Of a stretch of 64,000 nt of DNA, positions 35,159-44,534 are shown in pieces. Location: NCBI GenBank assembly GCA_947626985.1, contig CANQUG010000003.1:1-64000 (forward strand), written 5' to 3'. The notes under the pieces were generated by a model, which saw only the letters and a list, made by a program, of their open reading frames with translations, did no database searches and was not told the DNA's origin. Source of the stretch: an uncultured Lachnospiraceae bacterium (lineage in GTDB: Bacteria > Bacillota > Clostridia > Lachnospirales > Lachnospiraceae). The position numbers and the translations under genes are program-made. Every line of letters begins with the position of its first letter. Positions within the stretch are counted from its first letter, which is position 1.

Positions 35159-36886
35159 TTACAATGGTATACTGTCCCTCACACACAGCGCCCCGTACCC
35201 CACCTCCTCATTGGGATACCGGTCAAAGCCCGGCAGCGGCCTGGCTCCCCTTCTCAGATAAGCCTTCACCTTCTCCCCATACAAAAAGGGATCATTTCCC
35301 CGCACGATCCCCCATTCCATCAGAAGAGCGGCAGCCCCGGACACAAAAGGCACAGCAAAGGAGGTCCCCGTCCGAAGAGCATAATCTCCACCCGGAACGG
35401 GGGCCGTGATATTCACCCCCGGCGCCGCCAGATCCGGCTTCCGCAGAAGAAGCTCCGCGCTTCCCCTCCCGGAAAAATCCGCAAAGGAATCGTTTCCGGA
35501 ATCATATGCCGCCACAGAGATCACCCGGAAGGCAGTGGCGGGAATCGTAAGCGTCCCTCCTGCCTGAGGAAGAAAAAATCCCGTATCGTTGTTCAGAACA
35601 CCGCCTCCCGGAAGCCAGAGATCATACTCTCCCTCCCGGATATTCTTCCCCCTGAGGATGATCCTCCAGACTCCGCTTGCCACATAGGTATCTACAGGAA
35701 TAAAATCCAGATAAATCTCCTGAGTGATCTGGAACGGACCGGGCTGTCCATAATAAACCAGAAGCTCCGTATCTCCCAGACGGTACCGCTGAGCTCCCAG
35801 ACTTTCATAGAGAGGGCCGATCCTCCTCCCGGACGGAGCCTCCACAAAAATCTCCATTTCATCCGCATATTCTTTCCAGATCTGAACATTCAGCATGGGT
35901 TCATAGGGACTCACCCCCAGTTCAATCTCCCTGGTCTCTCCCCCGGACACCTTCCCGGCCGCATGAATATTATCCCTTCCGTTGTTCCCTGTCGCCGCGC
36001 AGATCACCACCCGGCCCATATTGGCCACACTGTTGATATAGGTTTCCAGCAGGGAATCCCCCCTGTGAGAGCCGTAATTATTTCCAAAGCTGAGATTGAT
36101 CACCATGGGCCTTCCCATCTCCAGAGACTGCCTGACCAGATAATCGATTCCCTGAATCAGTTCTGTAGTTCTGGGGAAGCAGTTTTCCCTGACCGGTCCC
36201 ATTTTTACCACCAGCAGATCACTTTCGTAGGCCACGCCCCGATTCTGTCCCCCGGACGCCCTGCCGCTGCCCGCGGCGATCCCCAGAACAGAGGTTCCGT
36301 GACCGCTGAGGTCCCGCTCTCCCACCAGCTCATATCCTTCCTCCGCCGGAAGGGAAAGCGCCTCGTCAATCTCCTCTTTGGCGTACTCCCTGCCCATGGC
36401 GTATCCCCGGGGAGGGCGGCCCCCTCCGCTCTGATCCCACATTTTCAAAATTCTCGTAGTTCCGTCATCATTGCAAAAATCCGGATGACGATAATCCACC
36501 CCGGAATCCACAATACCCACCAGAATTCCTCTGCCCGTCAGACCCTTCCGGCCGATCTGCACCGGCCGGATGCAGCTGGCCTCAGTCCCCTGATACAGGT
36601 TAAAGTACAGCTGCCTCGGTTTCTCCACAAACTCAATCTGCGGTCTGTCAGAATAGGCGTCCAGAAGCTGCTCCGGCAGCGTCACCACCGCAAACCCGCC
36701 CAGCAGCGGAACCACCGTAATTCCCTCACCCGTCAGTCCTTCCTCAGGTCCCGTGTATTTTACCAGCACTTCCCAGCTTCGGAGCTCCTCGTCATACCCG
36801 ACGTTGAGATTCCAGGATTTCTCCCGCTCCCGCTCCGTAGCGTCCTCCGCAAGATTTAACAAATCGTCCAGCTTCTGATCCGCCAT
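35159..36886 (-). CDS. S8 (subtilisin-like) serine peptidase, Csp-like
   Basis: Catalytic motifs VGIVDSGVDYRHPDF, LSGHGTSVLGIAAG, GTSFAVPFVSGAAALLM; no signal peptide. Confidence 0.88.
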   Translation of the reverse strand: MADQKLDDLLNLAEDATEREREKSWNLNVGYDEELRSWEVLVKYTGPEEGLTGEGITVVPLLGGFAVVTLPEQLLDAYSDRPQIEFVEKPRQLYFNLYQGTEASCIRPVQIGRKGLTGRGILVGIVDSGVDYRHPDFCNDDGTTRILKMWDQSGGGRPPRGYAMGREYAKEEIDEALSLPAEEGYELVGERDLSGHGTSVLGIAAGSGRASGGQNRGVAYESDLLVVKMGPVRENCFPRTTELIQGIDYLVRQSLEMGRPMVINLSFGNNYGSHRGDSLLETYINSVANMGRVVICAATGNNGRDNIHAAGKVSGGETREIELGVSPYEPMLNVQIWKEYADEMEIFVEAPSGRRIGPLYESLGAQRYRLGDTELLVYYGQPGPFQITQEIYLDFIPVDTYVASGVWRIILRGKNIREGEYDLWLPGGGVLNNDTGFFLPQAGGTLTIPATAFRVISVAAYDSGNDSFADFSGRGSAELLLRKPDLAAPGVNITAPVPGGDYALRTGTSFAVPFVSGAAALLMEWGIVRGNDPFLYGEKVKAYLRRGARPLPGFDRYPNEEVGYGALCVRDSIPL

Positions 36887-37037
36887 TGGCTCCGCTCCAT
36901 GATAGTTTCTTACAAATGTATGCGCCGGCCATAAGAATTATTCACAGGACTCCGGAATATTTTAACACTCCTGATTGTCTGTTTCCGGGATCAGTGATAT
37001 ACTTTTATATATATCTTTTCGGCAAGGAGGTACCGCC

Positions 37038-37592
37038 ATGTATACCATTTCACGTCACGAAGCAACCGTTTCTGTATCACAGTACTTTGAAAATTATGTG
37101 GATATTCCCACCTTCCTGGCTGCCTGTCAGGCATGCCCCAATTATGGAAACATATGGTCCTGTCCGCCCTACGATTTCGATGTGGAGGCCTTCTGGAAGC
37201 GTTTCTCCACCCTGCAGCTCCTCGCGTCGAAAATCACCTTTTCCGAGGAAATGCTGGCAAAAACCTACTCTCCGGAAGAGCAGCGCTCCCTTCTGAACAA
37301 GATCCTTGTGCCGGAAAAAGCGGACCTGTCCAACGAGATGACGGAACGTGAAAAGGAATACCCGGGAAGCGTCAGCCTCTCCGCCGGAAGCTGCGGGAAC
37401 TGCGAAGGCGGATGCTCCAGACCTCACGGTCAGCCCTGCCGCTTTCCTCAGACCATGCGCCACTCCATCGAATCCCTCGGGGGAAACGTGGGACTCACCA
37501 TTGAAAAGCTCATGGGGCTCCATCTGGAATGGATGGAGGAAGGACGCCTTCCTCACCATTTTGTACTGGTCTGCGGACTCCTGATCCCGTAA
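37038..37592 (+). CDS. DUF2284-type Cys-rich metal-binding protein
   Basis: CQACPNYGNIWSCPPYDFD; SAGSCGNCEGGCSRPHGQPCRFPQTMRHSIESLG; SD aaggagg before ATG 37038. Confidence 0.8.
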   Translation: MYTISRHEATVSVSQYFENYVDIPTFLAACQACPNYGNIWSCPPYDFDVEAFWKRFSTLQLLASKITFSEEMLAKTYSPEEQRSLLNKILVPEKADLSNEMTEREKEYPGSVSLSAGSCGNCEGGCSRPHGQPCRFPQTMRHSIESLGGNVGLTIEKLMGLHLEWMEEGRLPHHFVLVCGLLIP

Positions 37593-37652
37593 CCAAGGAA
37601 AAATATCCCGCATCTTCCGGAAAAATTTCCGCGGTACAATATCATCCCGCGC

Positions 37653-37697
37653 AAAAGAGGGATTTTCCACCATATCCCTGTGAAAAATCCCTCTTTT
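37653..37697. terminator. Bidirectional terminator between convergent genes
   Basis: AAAAGAGGGATTTT...AAAATCCCTCTTTT 14-bp stem. Confidence 0.8.
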
Positions 37698-37714
37698 CAT
37701 CATTTATGGCAGTA

Positions 37715-38338
37715 CTATATCTCCTTCTCCAGCGCGTGAAGAAACCCGAAGGGCTCTTTATCCTCCAGAAAATGCATCAGCATATAGGCGCACATAATCG
37801 CCACGTTTTCCTCCTTCAAAATACGCCGCACCTCCGCCCTGTCAGCAAGGACGATCTCAATCTCCTCACTGTCCTCCTGAGCTTCCTTGCTGATTTCACC
37901 GCTGGCATATCCATACACCGTGGCGCAGGATTCGTCCGTCAGGCCGACGGTGGTAAAATACGGCTTCTCGTAAGCCGGATCCACATTCAGCGGCTCCAGC
38001 GTCAGACCGGTCTCCTCATATAATTCCCTCACGGCTCCCTGATGAAATTCCTCCCCCGGTTCCACCAGCCCCGCCGGAAACTCATACACATAATCGTCCA
38101 GAGTATAACGATATTGACGGATCAGCACCACTTTGTCCCGGTTTTCCCCGTAAATACTGTAAATTACAACGCCGTCCGGATGATTTTCGTGGGTGGTCAG
38201 CTTCAGCTCCTCCACATTTTTTGCCCGGGAGGCTACCTGATAGGCCACGGGCGTATTGTGCACGCTGGTGGCTTTTACATAATATAAATTCACATGACTG
38301 TTGCGGGTTCCCTGTTCCACGCCTTCTATTTTTCCCAT
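37715..38338 (-). CDS. NUDIX hydrolase (ADP-ribose pyrophosphatase-like)
   Basis: Nudix box GEEFHQGAVRELYEETGLTLE. Confidence 0.9.
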   Translation of the reverse strand: MGKIEGVEQGTRNSHVNLYYVKATSVHNTPVAYQVASRAKNVEELKLTTHENHPDGVVIYSIYGENRDKVVLIRQYRYTLDDYVYEFPAGLVEPGEEFHQGAVRELYEETGLTLEPLNVDPAYEKPYFTTVGLTDESCATVYGYASGEISKEAQEDSEEIEIVLADRAEVRRILKEENVAIMCAYMLMHFLEDKEPFGFLHALEKEI

Positions 38339-38527
38339 AGAATTTCCTCTCTGCTCAGTGATTTTCATCGATTTTCGTCTATTATACAGTTTCCATCTGC
38401 AAAAAACAACCGTTTTCCATGCCCCCTCCGGCCCGGGACAGCCCCCGGAAGCGCCTGTCCTGTTATGCCAAAACACAGAACGTATATTCTTTTTTGAGCC
38501 TTCAACTGTCAGAATTTCCTATAGCAC

Positions 38528-38571
38528 AACAAGACTTATATCATGACCACAGTCACAATATAAGTCTTGTT
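38528..38571. other. 44-bp nearly perfect palindromic hairpin downstream of the Rpn-like gene
   Basis: AACAAGACTTATAT-ca-TGAC-CACA-GTCA-ca-ATATAAGTCTTGTT. Confidence 0.7.
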
Positions 38572-38653
38572 CTTTCACCTGATACGGATATCCTTTTTTC
38601 TCCTGAGCGCCTTCCGTCAGAACTTCTCCGCTTTCTTCATCTGCTTTCCCGTT

Positions 38654-39595
38654 TCATAGTTCTTCGACGTTTAAATATGCTTCCAGTTCCTCTTCTTTCA
38701 CATTAAGACGCTTCGCAGCTTCCAGAGGTGTAAAAACTCCCTCCTTAATCAGGTCGGCATACAATTGGCGTTTACCCTTTTCGACGCCGATGCGTTCGCC
38801 TTCCCGCCATATGGTCTTGGCTTCATATTCAAGAATTTCGCCACCCATGACTGCCGCCACCCCTTTCCTGACTTTTTCGTAGTTTGCCGCTATCTTTTCC
38901 GCAACCTCCTTCATCATTGCTGTAAGGGACTGCCGCACAAACTCGCTGATCTCCCCGGCCTGTACAAATTCCTCCAGACGCAGACAGATTTCTGCAAGCT
39001 CTTCCTGCAGCTTCTGAAGGTGCTCCCCATTTTTCTCATAGTCCGCAAAATTTTTTTCATGGACAAAAATGTAAAACGGAAGCAGAAACAGCAGCTTCTT
39101 TCTGAAAATTTCCTCTATTGTATACTTTTGGGTCTTCACCACCGGGATTCCATAAGAAACGTTTCCACCCGGCGTCCGGATCTCCAATGTCATTTTATCC
39201 GGAGTATTTTTCGTATGCCGCAGATACAGCACTGCCGATTTAGGAAATGTGACGACGAATTTTTCACCCTCCATTTTCCCTTCCTCCAGCGCGATCTGCG
39301 CGTCATACTCAAACATGCGCATCACCATAGTACTGTCCGTCGTGCTCTGGCACTCTATGTGATAATTTTTGTTCACCTTCCCGCAGATCCGGAAACTGGT
39401 ATCTGTGATCCTCTCTTTTGTATTTCCCTCCGGCTGCGCTATGAAATGCTCATTATGAAGAAGAATGATCTGCTCATCTCCCGAATAAACTTCCCCGAAC
39501 ACTTCATTTACCACCGGGATTATCAGACTGGTACAATCGTGCAGCATCGTTCCAAATACGTTGTCATAAACCGTATTTTCTACTCCGGTTTCCAT
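38654..39595 (-). CDS. Rpn/PD-(D/E)XK nuclease family (transposase_31-like) protein
   Basis: YHIECQSTTDSTMVMRMFEYDAQIAL core; PKSAVLYLRHTKNTPDKMTLEIRTPGG; C-terminal EGERIGVEKGK...LIKEGVFTPLEAAKRL typical of the family. Confidence 0.75.
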   Translation of the reverse strand: METGVENTVYDNVFGTMLHDCTSLIIPVVNEVFGEVYSGDEQIILLHNEHFIAQPEGNTKERITDTSFRICGKVNKNYHIECQSTTDSTMVMRMFEYDAQIALEEGKMEGEKFVVTFPKSAVLYLRHTKNTPDKMTLEIRTPGGNVSYGIPVVKTQKYTIEEIFRKKLLFLLPFYIFVHEKNFADYEKNGEHLQKLQEELAEICLRLEEFVQAGEISEFVRQSLTAMMKEVAEKIAANYEKVRKGVAAVMGGEILEYEAKTIWREGERIGVEKGKRQLYADLIKEGVFTPLEAAKRLNVKEEELEAYLNVEEL

Positions 39596-39682
39596 CTGTA
39601 CCCCTTTCTGGATGCAGAAAACCAGTAAGCGGAAGGATGCTGACGGAAGGCACATAACAAAAATTTACGGCAGCTTATTTTT

Positions 39683-40333
39683 TCAGTCTCCCCGTAACAC
39701 CACACGAATTCTCTTATAAATAAAGAACACGATAATGGCTGTCAGAGTATATTTAAACAGATTAAAAGGCACGATAATCAGCGCCACAAAGCCCAGCAGG
39801 CTGTTCACAGAGCTGTGCACCGCGGCTCCCATCTCAATAAAAGCTTCAATGGGCATTCCGAAGGCTTTGCCATAGGCCGGAAGCAGCACAAAAGCGTTGA
39901 TAAAGCAGGCTGCCAGAGTGGTGAGCACGGTTCCCACGGCCATTCCGGCCACAGCGTGTACTCTGCTCTTGGTTCCGCGGAAGCGATAAAGCACGCCTGC
40001 AGGCACCACGAATGTACAGCCAAAGATAAAGTTCGCCACATCTCCCACACCGGCCGTAATGGTTCCCTTGGTCACCAGATGCACCAGAATCTTCACCAGC
40101 TCCGTGATCACCCCGGCCACGGGTCCCATGGCGAAGGACGCGATCAGCACCGGGATCTCAGAGAAATCCAGCTGATAGAAGGAAGGTGCCAGGAAGGGAA
40201 GGGGAAACTCCAGATTCATCAGAACTCCTGCTACTGCGCCCAGCATGGCGATCTGCGTGATCGTCCTGGTGCGGCTCCTCTGCATAATGTTGCCGTCATT
40301 GAGATTTCCGTTTCTTAATACCTGTTCACTCAT
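39683..40333 (-). CDS. ribU: Riboflavin ECF transporter S component
   Basis: ATG 40333 with SD aaggaga; NLEFPLPFLAPSFYQLDFSEIPVLIASFAMGPVAGV; FMN riboswitch upstream. Confidence 0.9.
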   Translation of the reverse strand: MSEQVLRNGNLNDGNIMQRSRTRTITQIAMLGAVAGVLMNLEFPLPFLAPSFYQLDFSEIPVLIASFAMGPVAGVITELVKILVHLVTKGTITAGVGDVANFIFGCTFVVPAGVLYRFRGTKSRVHAVAGMAVGTVLTTLAACFINAFVLLPAYGKAFGMPIEAFIEMGAAVHSSVNSLLGFVALIIVPFNLFKYTLTAIIVFFIYKRIRVVLRGD

Positions 40334-40515
40334 ACCGTTCTCTCCTTTTTTGAAATATTCTTTTATTTGTGATCCCTGCAGACTCCCGCGGCAAACCGCC
40401 CCGCCCGGATCACAGCTGTTTCGTAAAAGAAAATTCCTGCCAAAGATCATGCCCCCTGCGGGTCCTTTTCCTGCTCCGCTGAAATCTCACGATCCGTCCG
40501 TTTTCAGACTCCCGG

Positions 40516-40548
40516 CAAAAAAAGAACCCCGGAAAAATATCCGGGGGC
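40516..40548 (-). terminator. Terminator of the FMN riboswitch expression platform
   Basis: Minus strand CCCCGGA-tatttt-TCCGGGG-TTCTTTTTTT. Confidence 0.8.
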
Positions 40549-40572
40549 ATTGAGCACGTATGAAATAAGCGT

Positions 40573-40699
40573 GTTCTTCTCTCATCCAGACTATACTGTC
40601 GGTTTTGGAATTCGTGCGCTGACACGTCACCAAATCAACCGCAACTGCGGCTCGCGGACTGTACCGCCGGTAGGGAATCTCACCCTGCCCCGAAGAATT
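40573..40699 (-). promoter_or_regulatory. FMN riboswitch (RFN element)
   Basis: Minus strand cttcggggcagggtgagattccctaccggcggtacagtccgcgagccgc...gatttggtgacgtgtcagc...ccgacagtatagtctggatgagagaagaac matches the RFN consensus. Confidence 0.96.
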
Positions 40700-40988
40700 T
40701 TCTTTTATACGTTGTTATTATAACTCTATAAAGTACAGATTTCAATAGGGGGTACGAATTTTCACAAAATTTTTTCCTCTCAGTCTTCCGGAATAAAAAA
40801 GCATTCCACCTCTCCATAATTTATACATTTTTTATGTGGACGTGCGTCCATATATTTGAAAATTGATAAAAATACATAATGCAGATACAATATTCATGTA
40901 ATGATATATACAAATCATCTGATTTATTTGTTATATTTACTGATTAATCAAGTGATTGTGACAGAATGATCAGAGGAGGTGCTGTGAT

Positions 40989-42053
40989 ATTATTACCAGA
41001 AAGGATATTGCAAAGAAGGCCGGAGTTTCCGTATCAGTGGTTTCCAGGGCGCTGAATAACAGCGGGTATGTGGAGGCGGAGAAAAAGGAGCGGATACTGA
41101 GAATCGCTGAAGAACTGGGGTATCATCCGAATCCTGTTGCCATGTCGCTGATGCAGCAGCGGACCCGTCAGGTGCTTTTTTACTGTAAGGATCTGAAAAA
41201 CGCCTACAACATCGAGATGTATGAAGGGATGCTGGAAACCGCCCAGAAGCGGGGATATATGGTGGTGCTGGGAGGATATCTGGATTTTCAGGAAATCCGG
41301 AATATCATGATAGACGGACTGATCCTGCCCAGTGAATATATGGCAAAGCTGTATCTGGAAGGTCCGGGCAGAAATTATCATCTTCCTGTGGTGACTGCTT
41401 CTCTGGGCAGCAGTATTACCTTTTCCCGGTCCATTCCGGTTATCAAGTGCGATCTGTGGAAAGGAACCATGAAAATCCTTCACTATCTCTGGCAAATGGG
41501 ACACCGGAAAATCGCCATGGTTTCTCCTTATGCAATGTCCATAGAGCATGTCCGTCAGCTGGCCTGGAAAGACGTCATGCAGTATGAACTGGGCGATCGT
41601 CTGGAAAGCTATTATTTCGGCATAGACCGGGAAGGACTTTCCGCGGACAGCAGGGTGCTGAAATTTCAGGAAGAGAAAAATTCGCAGTATGTAAACATGC
41701 CGGAAAGCTTTTTCGAAAAAGGGGAACTTGCGGCAGAAATTTTCCGTGAGAGAAACTGCGACGCCACAGCAGTGCTCTGCTTTAATGATGAAATGGCCAT
41801 GGGTTTCTGCAGACGGCTGAAAAAGCTGGGATTCCGGATTCCTGATGACGTCTCGGTGGCAGGTTTTGACGGAACTTATTCCCGCCGGTATGCGGATCAG
41901 CTGGTTACGACTCTTGCGCTGAATCCCCGGCACGCCGGGATCAAATGTATGGAAGTACTGCTGGATATGATCGACGGCAAAAAGATCAAATATGTAACGA
42001 ATATCCAGCTGAAGATCCTGGAAGGCGATACCGTGAAAGCAATCCGGAGATAG
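40989..42053 (+). CDS. LacI family transcriptional regulator
   Basis: In-frame extension upstream of the listed ORF gives (I)ITRKDIAKKAGVSVSVVSRALNNSGYVEAEKKERI; apparent AUU start 9 nt after AGGAGG. Confidence 0.88.
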   Translation: MITRKDIAKKAGVSVSVVSRALNNSGYVEAEKKERILRIAEELGYHPNPVAMSLMQQRTRQVLFYCKDLKNAYNIEMYEGMLETAQKRGYMVVLGGYLDFQEIRNIMIDGLILPSEYMAKLYLEGPGRNYHLPVVTASLGSSITFSRSIPVIKCDLWKGTMKILHYLWQMGHRKIAMVSPYAMSIEHVRQLAWKDVMQYELGDRLESYYFGIDREGLSADSRVLKFQEEKNSQYVNMPESFFEKGELAAEIFRERNCDATAVLCFNDEMAMGFCRRLKKLGFRIPDDVSVAGFDGTYSRRYADQLVTTLALNPRHAGIKCMEVLLDMIDGKKIKYVTNIQLKILEGDTVKAIRR

Positions 42054-42182
42054 AGCCCGGAAGAACATACGGAAAATGGCCGGCAGGAAAAAATCCGAAA
42101 GACAGTTTTAAGGAAATAGAACTTCTCCGTATCTTAAAAGAAGAAGAAGTTTTATATAAAATTTTAAAGGAGGATCACAAGA

Positions 42183-43520
42183 ATGAGAAAAACAAAACAG
42201 TTTCTGGCAGGCGCAATGGTTCTGGCAATGACTGCGTCCATGTTCGGCGGCGCTACCATGGTATCCGCCGCGAATGAGGACATTTCCGGCTACATTGAAG
42301 TCGGCGGATGGCCCTCGGGAGACGACGCGTTCAAAGCGGCTCTGGACGGTTTTAATGAAGCTTATCCCAATATCGAGGTAGAGCTTGTGTTTACGGATAC
42401 CACTGCCCATCATCAGTCTCTTCAGACGGCTCTGGCAGCAGGCTCCGGCGCTCCGGATGTTGCCATGGTGGAAGGCGCGTACATCGCTCAGTACAGAAAC
42501 AGCACCGCCCTTACCGATCTGAATACTCTGGGTGCGGACAAATATAAAGATGATTTCGTAGCATTTAAATGGGATCAGGCCGTTTCCGACGACGGAACCA
42601 GGCTCGTGGCCATTCCCTGGGACCTTGGCCCCACCCTTTATTATTATCGTACCGACGTGTTCGAAGAATGCGGACTTCCCACCGATCCGGATGAAGTAGC
42701 GGAACTCATGAGCACCTGGGACGGCGTTCTTCAGGTAGCGGAAGCGGTTTCCATTCCCGGCGAGAGATGGTTCCTTCCCTCTGCCGCATATCCCTATCAG
42801 TGGCTGTTCATCAACCGCGATTACTATGACGAGGATCTGAACCTTCAGCTTGAGAGAGAAGGCGACCTGGAATGTCTGGACGCCTGCCTGAAGATCAGAG
42901 AGAACGGCTGGGATATGAACGTGGATATGTGGAGTGCTGAAGCTTATGCCGCTTACGCCGCAGGCACCTGCGTTTCCGTAGCTTCCGGTTCCTGGTTCTC
43001 CGGATTCTTAAAAACCGATATCGATCCCGACGGCGCAGGCCACTGGGGAGCTACCGTACTTCCCGCCGGCATGCCTTCCACGAACTGGGGCGGCTCCTTC
43101 CTGGTAATTCCGGAGCAGTCTGAAAATAAGGAAGCCGCATGGGCGTTTGTAGAGTACATGATGGCCACCTCCAAGGCTCAGAACGAAATGTTTGCCGCTG
43201 TGGATTACTTCCCGGCTTACAAACCGGCATGGGATGAAGCTCCGGAGCTCTATACCGATCCGGATCCCTATTTCGGAGGACAGGCTCCCAATGCCATCGC
43301 TACCAAGATCGCGGCAGAAGTTCCGGTAGTTTACAACACCATCATGGATACCACCGCAGAAGGTTATCTGTACAGCTCCTTTAACGCAGGCGCCGAGGCA
43401 GGGGAAACTCCCGAGCAGATCCGCGAAAGACTGGGCAAAGATATCGAAGCCGCCTGCGCGGAACTGAAAGAGCAGCAGATTCAGGCTCTGAAAGACGCAG
43501 GAGTATGGGACGGCGAATGA
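42183..43520 (+). CDS. Sugar ABC transporter substrate-binding protein
   Basis: MRKTKQFLAGAMVLAMTASMFGGATMVSAANE signal; LQTALAAGSGAPDVAMVEGAYIAQY. Confidence 0.92.
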   Translation: MRKTKQFLAGAMVLAMTASMFGGATMVSAANEDISGYIEVGGWPSGDDAFKAALDGFNEAYPNIEVELVFTDTTAHHQSLQTALAAGSGAPDVAMVEGAYIAQYRNSTALTDLNTLGADKYKDDFVAFKWDQAVSDDGTRLVAIPWDLGPTLYYYRTDVFEECGLPTDPDEVAELMSTWDGVLQVAEAVSIPGERWFLPSAAYPYQWLFINRDYYDEDLNLQLEREGDLECLDACLKIRENGWDMNVDMWSAEAYAAYAAGTCVSVASGSWFSGFLKTDIDPDGAGHWGATVLPAGMPSTNWGGSFLVIPEQSENKEAAWAFVEYMMATSKAQNEMFAAVDYFPAYKPAWDEAPELYTDPDPYFGGQAPNAIATKIAAEVPVVYNTIMDTTAEGYLYSSFNAGAEAGETPEQIRERLGKDIEAACAELKEQQIQALKDAGVWDGE

Positions 43521-43558
43521 GAAAGAGATCAGCTTATCTGCTCTCATAAAGCAAAATG

Positions 43559-43587
43559 AAAATGGCCGGATGACCTCCGGCCATTTT
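43559..43587 (+). terminator. Intercistronic hairpin between substrate-binding protein and permease
   Basis: AAAATGGCCGG-atgacct-CCGGCCATTTT, 11-bp perfect stem. Confidence 0.65.
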
Positions 43588-43602
43588 CCGTAAAAAGAAG
43601 AG

Positions 43603-44520
43603 GTGAAAGGATTGAAGACAAAGAAGAAAACAGGGCTTTTAGCCACGCTCTGGCAGTACAGAGTGGCCTATGTATATATCGCTCCATTTTTTATTCTGTT
43701 CGCAGTGTTTAACCTGTTCCCCATGATCTCCGGATTTATCCTGAGTTTTTTCAGATGGGACGGTCTTGGCCCCATGCATTTTATCAATATAGAAAACTAT
43801 GTGAATCTGTTTAAGGACGTGCTTTTCTGGAAGGCGCTGAGAAATACCCTGTTCATCGGTATTATCGCCCATATCCCCATTCTTCTGGGCGGTCTGGTGC
43901 TTGCCTACATCCTGAATTCCAAGCTGGTGAAGGGTCAGAATATTTTCAAGACCATTTATTTCATGCCCATGGTTACCAGTTCCGTAGCCATCACCATTAT
44001 TTTCCAGAACCTGTTCGGCTACAACTACGGCCTCATCAACTGGGTTGTGCAGCTTCTCGGCGAAGACGCCGTTAACTGGCTGGGCGGAGACGGTTCTCTG
44101 ATCAAGGTGGCGGTTATCATCATGTTTGCCTGGAAATGGATCGGATGGAACATGGTCATTTATCTGGCGGGCATGCAGGGAATCAGCAGCGATATCTATG
44201 AGGCGGCGGAGATTGACGGCGCTACCCATGCGAAGATTGTATTTCATATCCTGATTCCGCTTTTGAAGCCCATCATTCTGTTTACGCTGATCCAGTCCAC
44301 CATCGGTATGTTCAATCTGTTCACAGAGCCTTTTGTGCTGACGGGAAGCAATTGGGGCGGCGGTACCAACAACGGCGGTCTGACACTGATGATGTACCTG
44401 CTGAACAAGGCTCCCCAAGGCGGCACGGCATACGGCTATGCCTCTGCGGTGGCTTACGTGATCACAGTAATGATCGTGGTGATTTCGCTGATCCTGAACA
44501 AGGTAACGGAAGATAATTAA
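43603..44520 (+). CDS. Sugar ABC transporter permease (MalF-like)
   Basis: YEAAEIDGATHAKIVFHILIPLLKPIILF; start GTG 43603 or TTG 43612. Confidence 0.92.
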   Translation: MKGLKTKKKTGLLATLWQYRVAYVYIAPFFILFAVFNLFPMISGFILSFFRWDGLGPMHFINIENYVNLFKDVLFWKALRNTLFIGIIAHIPILLGGLVLAYILNSKLVKGQNIFKTIYFMPMVTSSVAITIIFQNLFGYNYGLINWVVQLLGEDAVNWLGGDGSLIKVAVIIMFAWKWIGWNMVIYLAGMQGISSDIYEAAEIDGATHAKIVFHILIPLLKPIILFTLIQSTIGMFNLFTEPFVLTGSNWGGGTNNGGLTLMMYLLNKAPQGGTAYGYASAVAYVITVMIVVISLILNKVTEDN

Positions 44521-44534
44521 GAGGAGGGATATGT

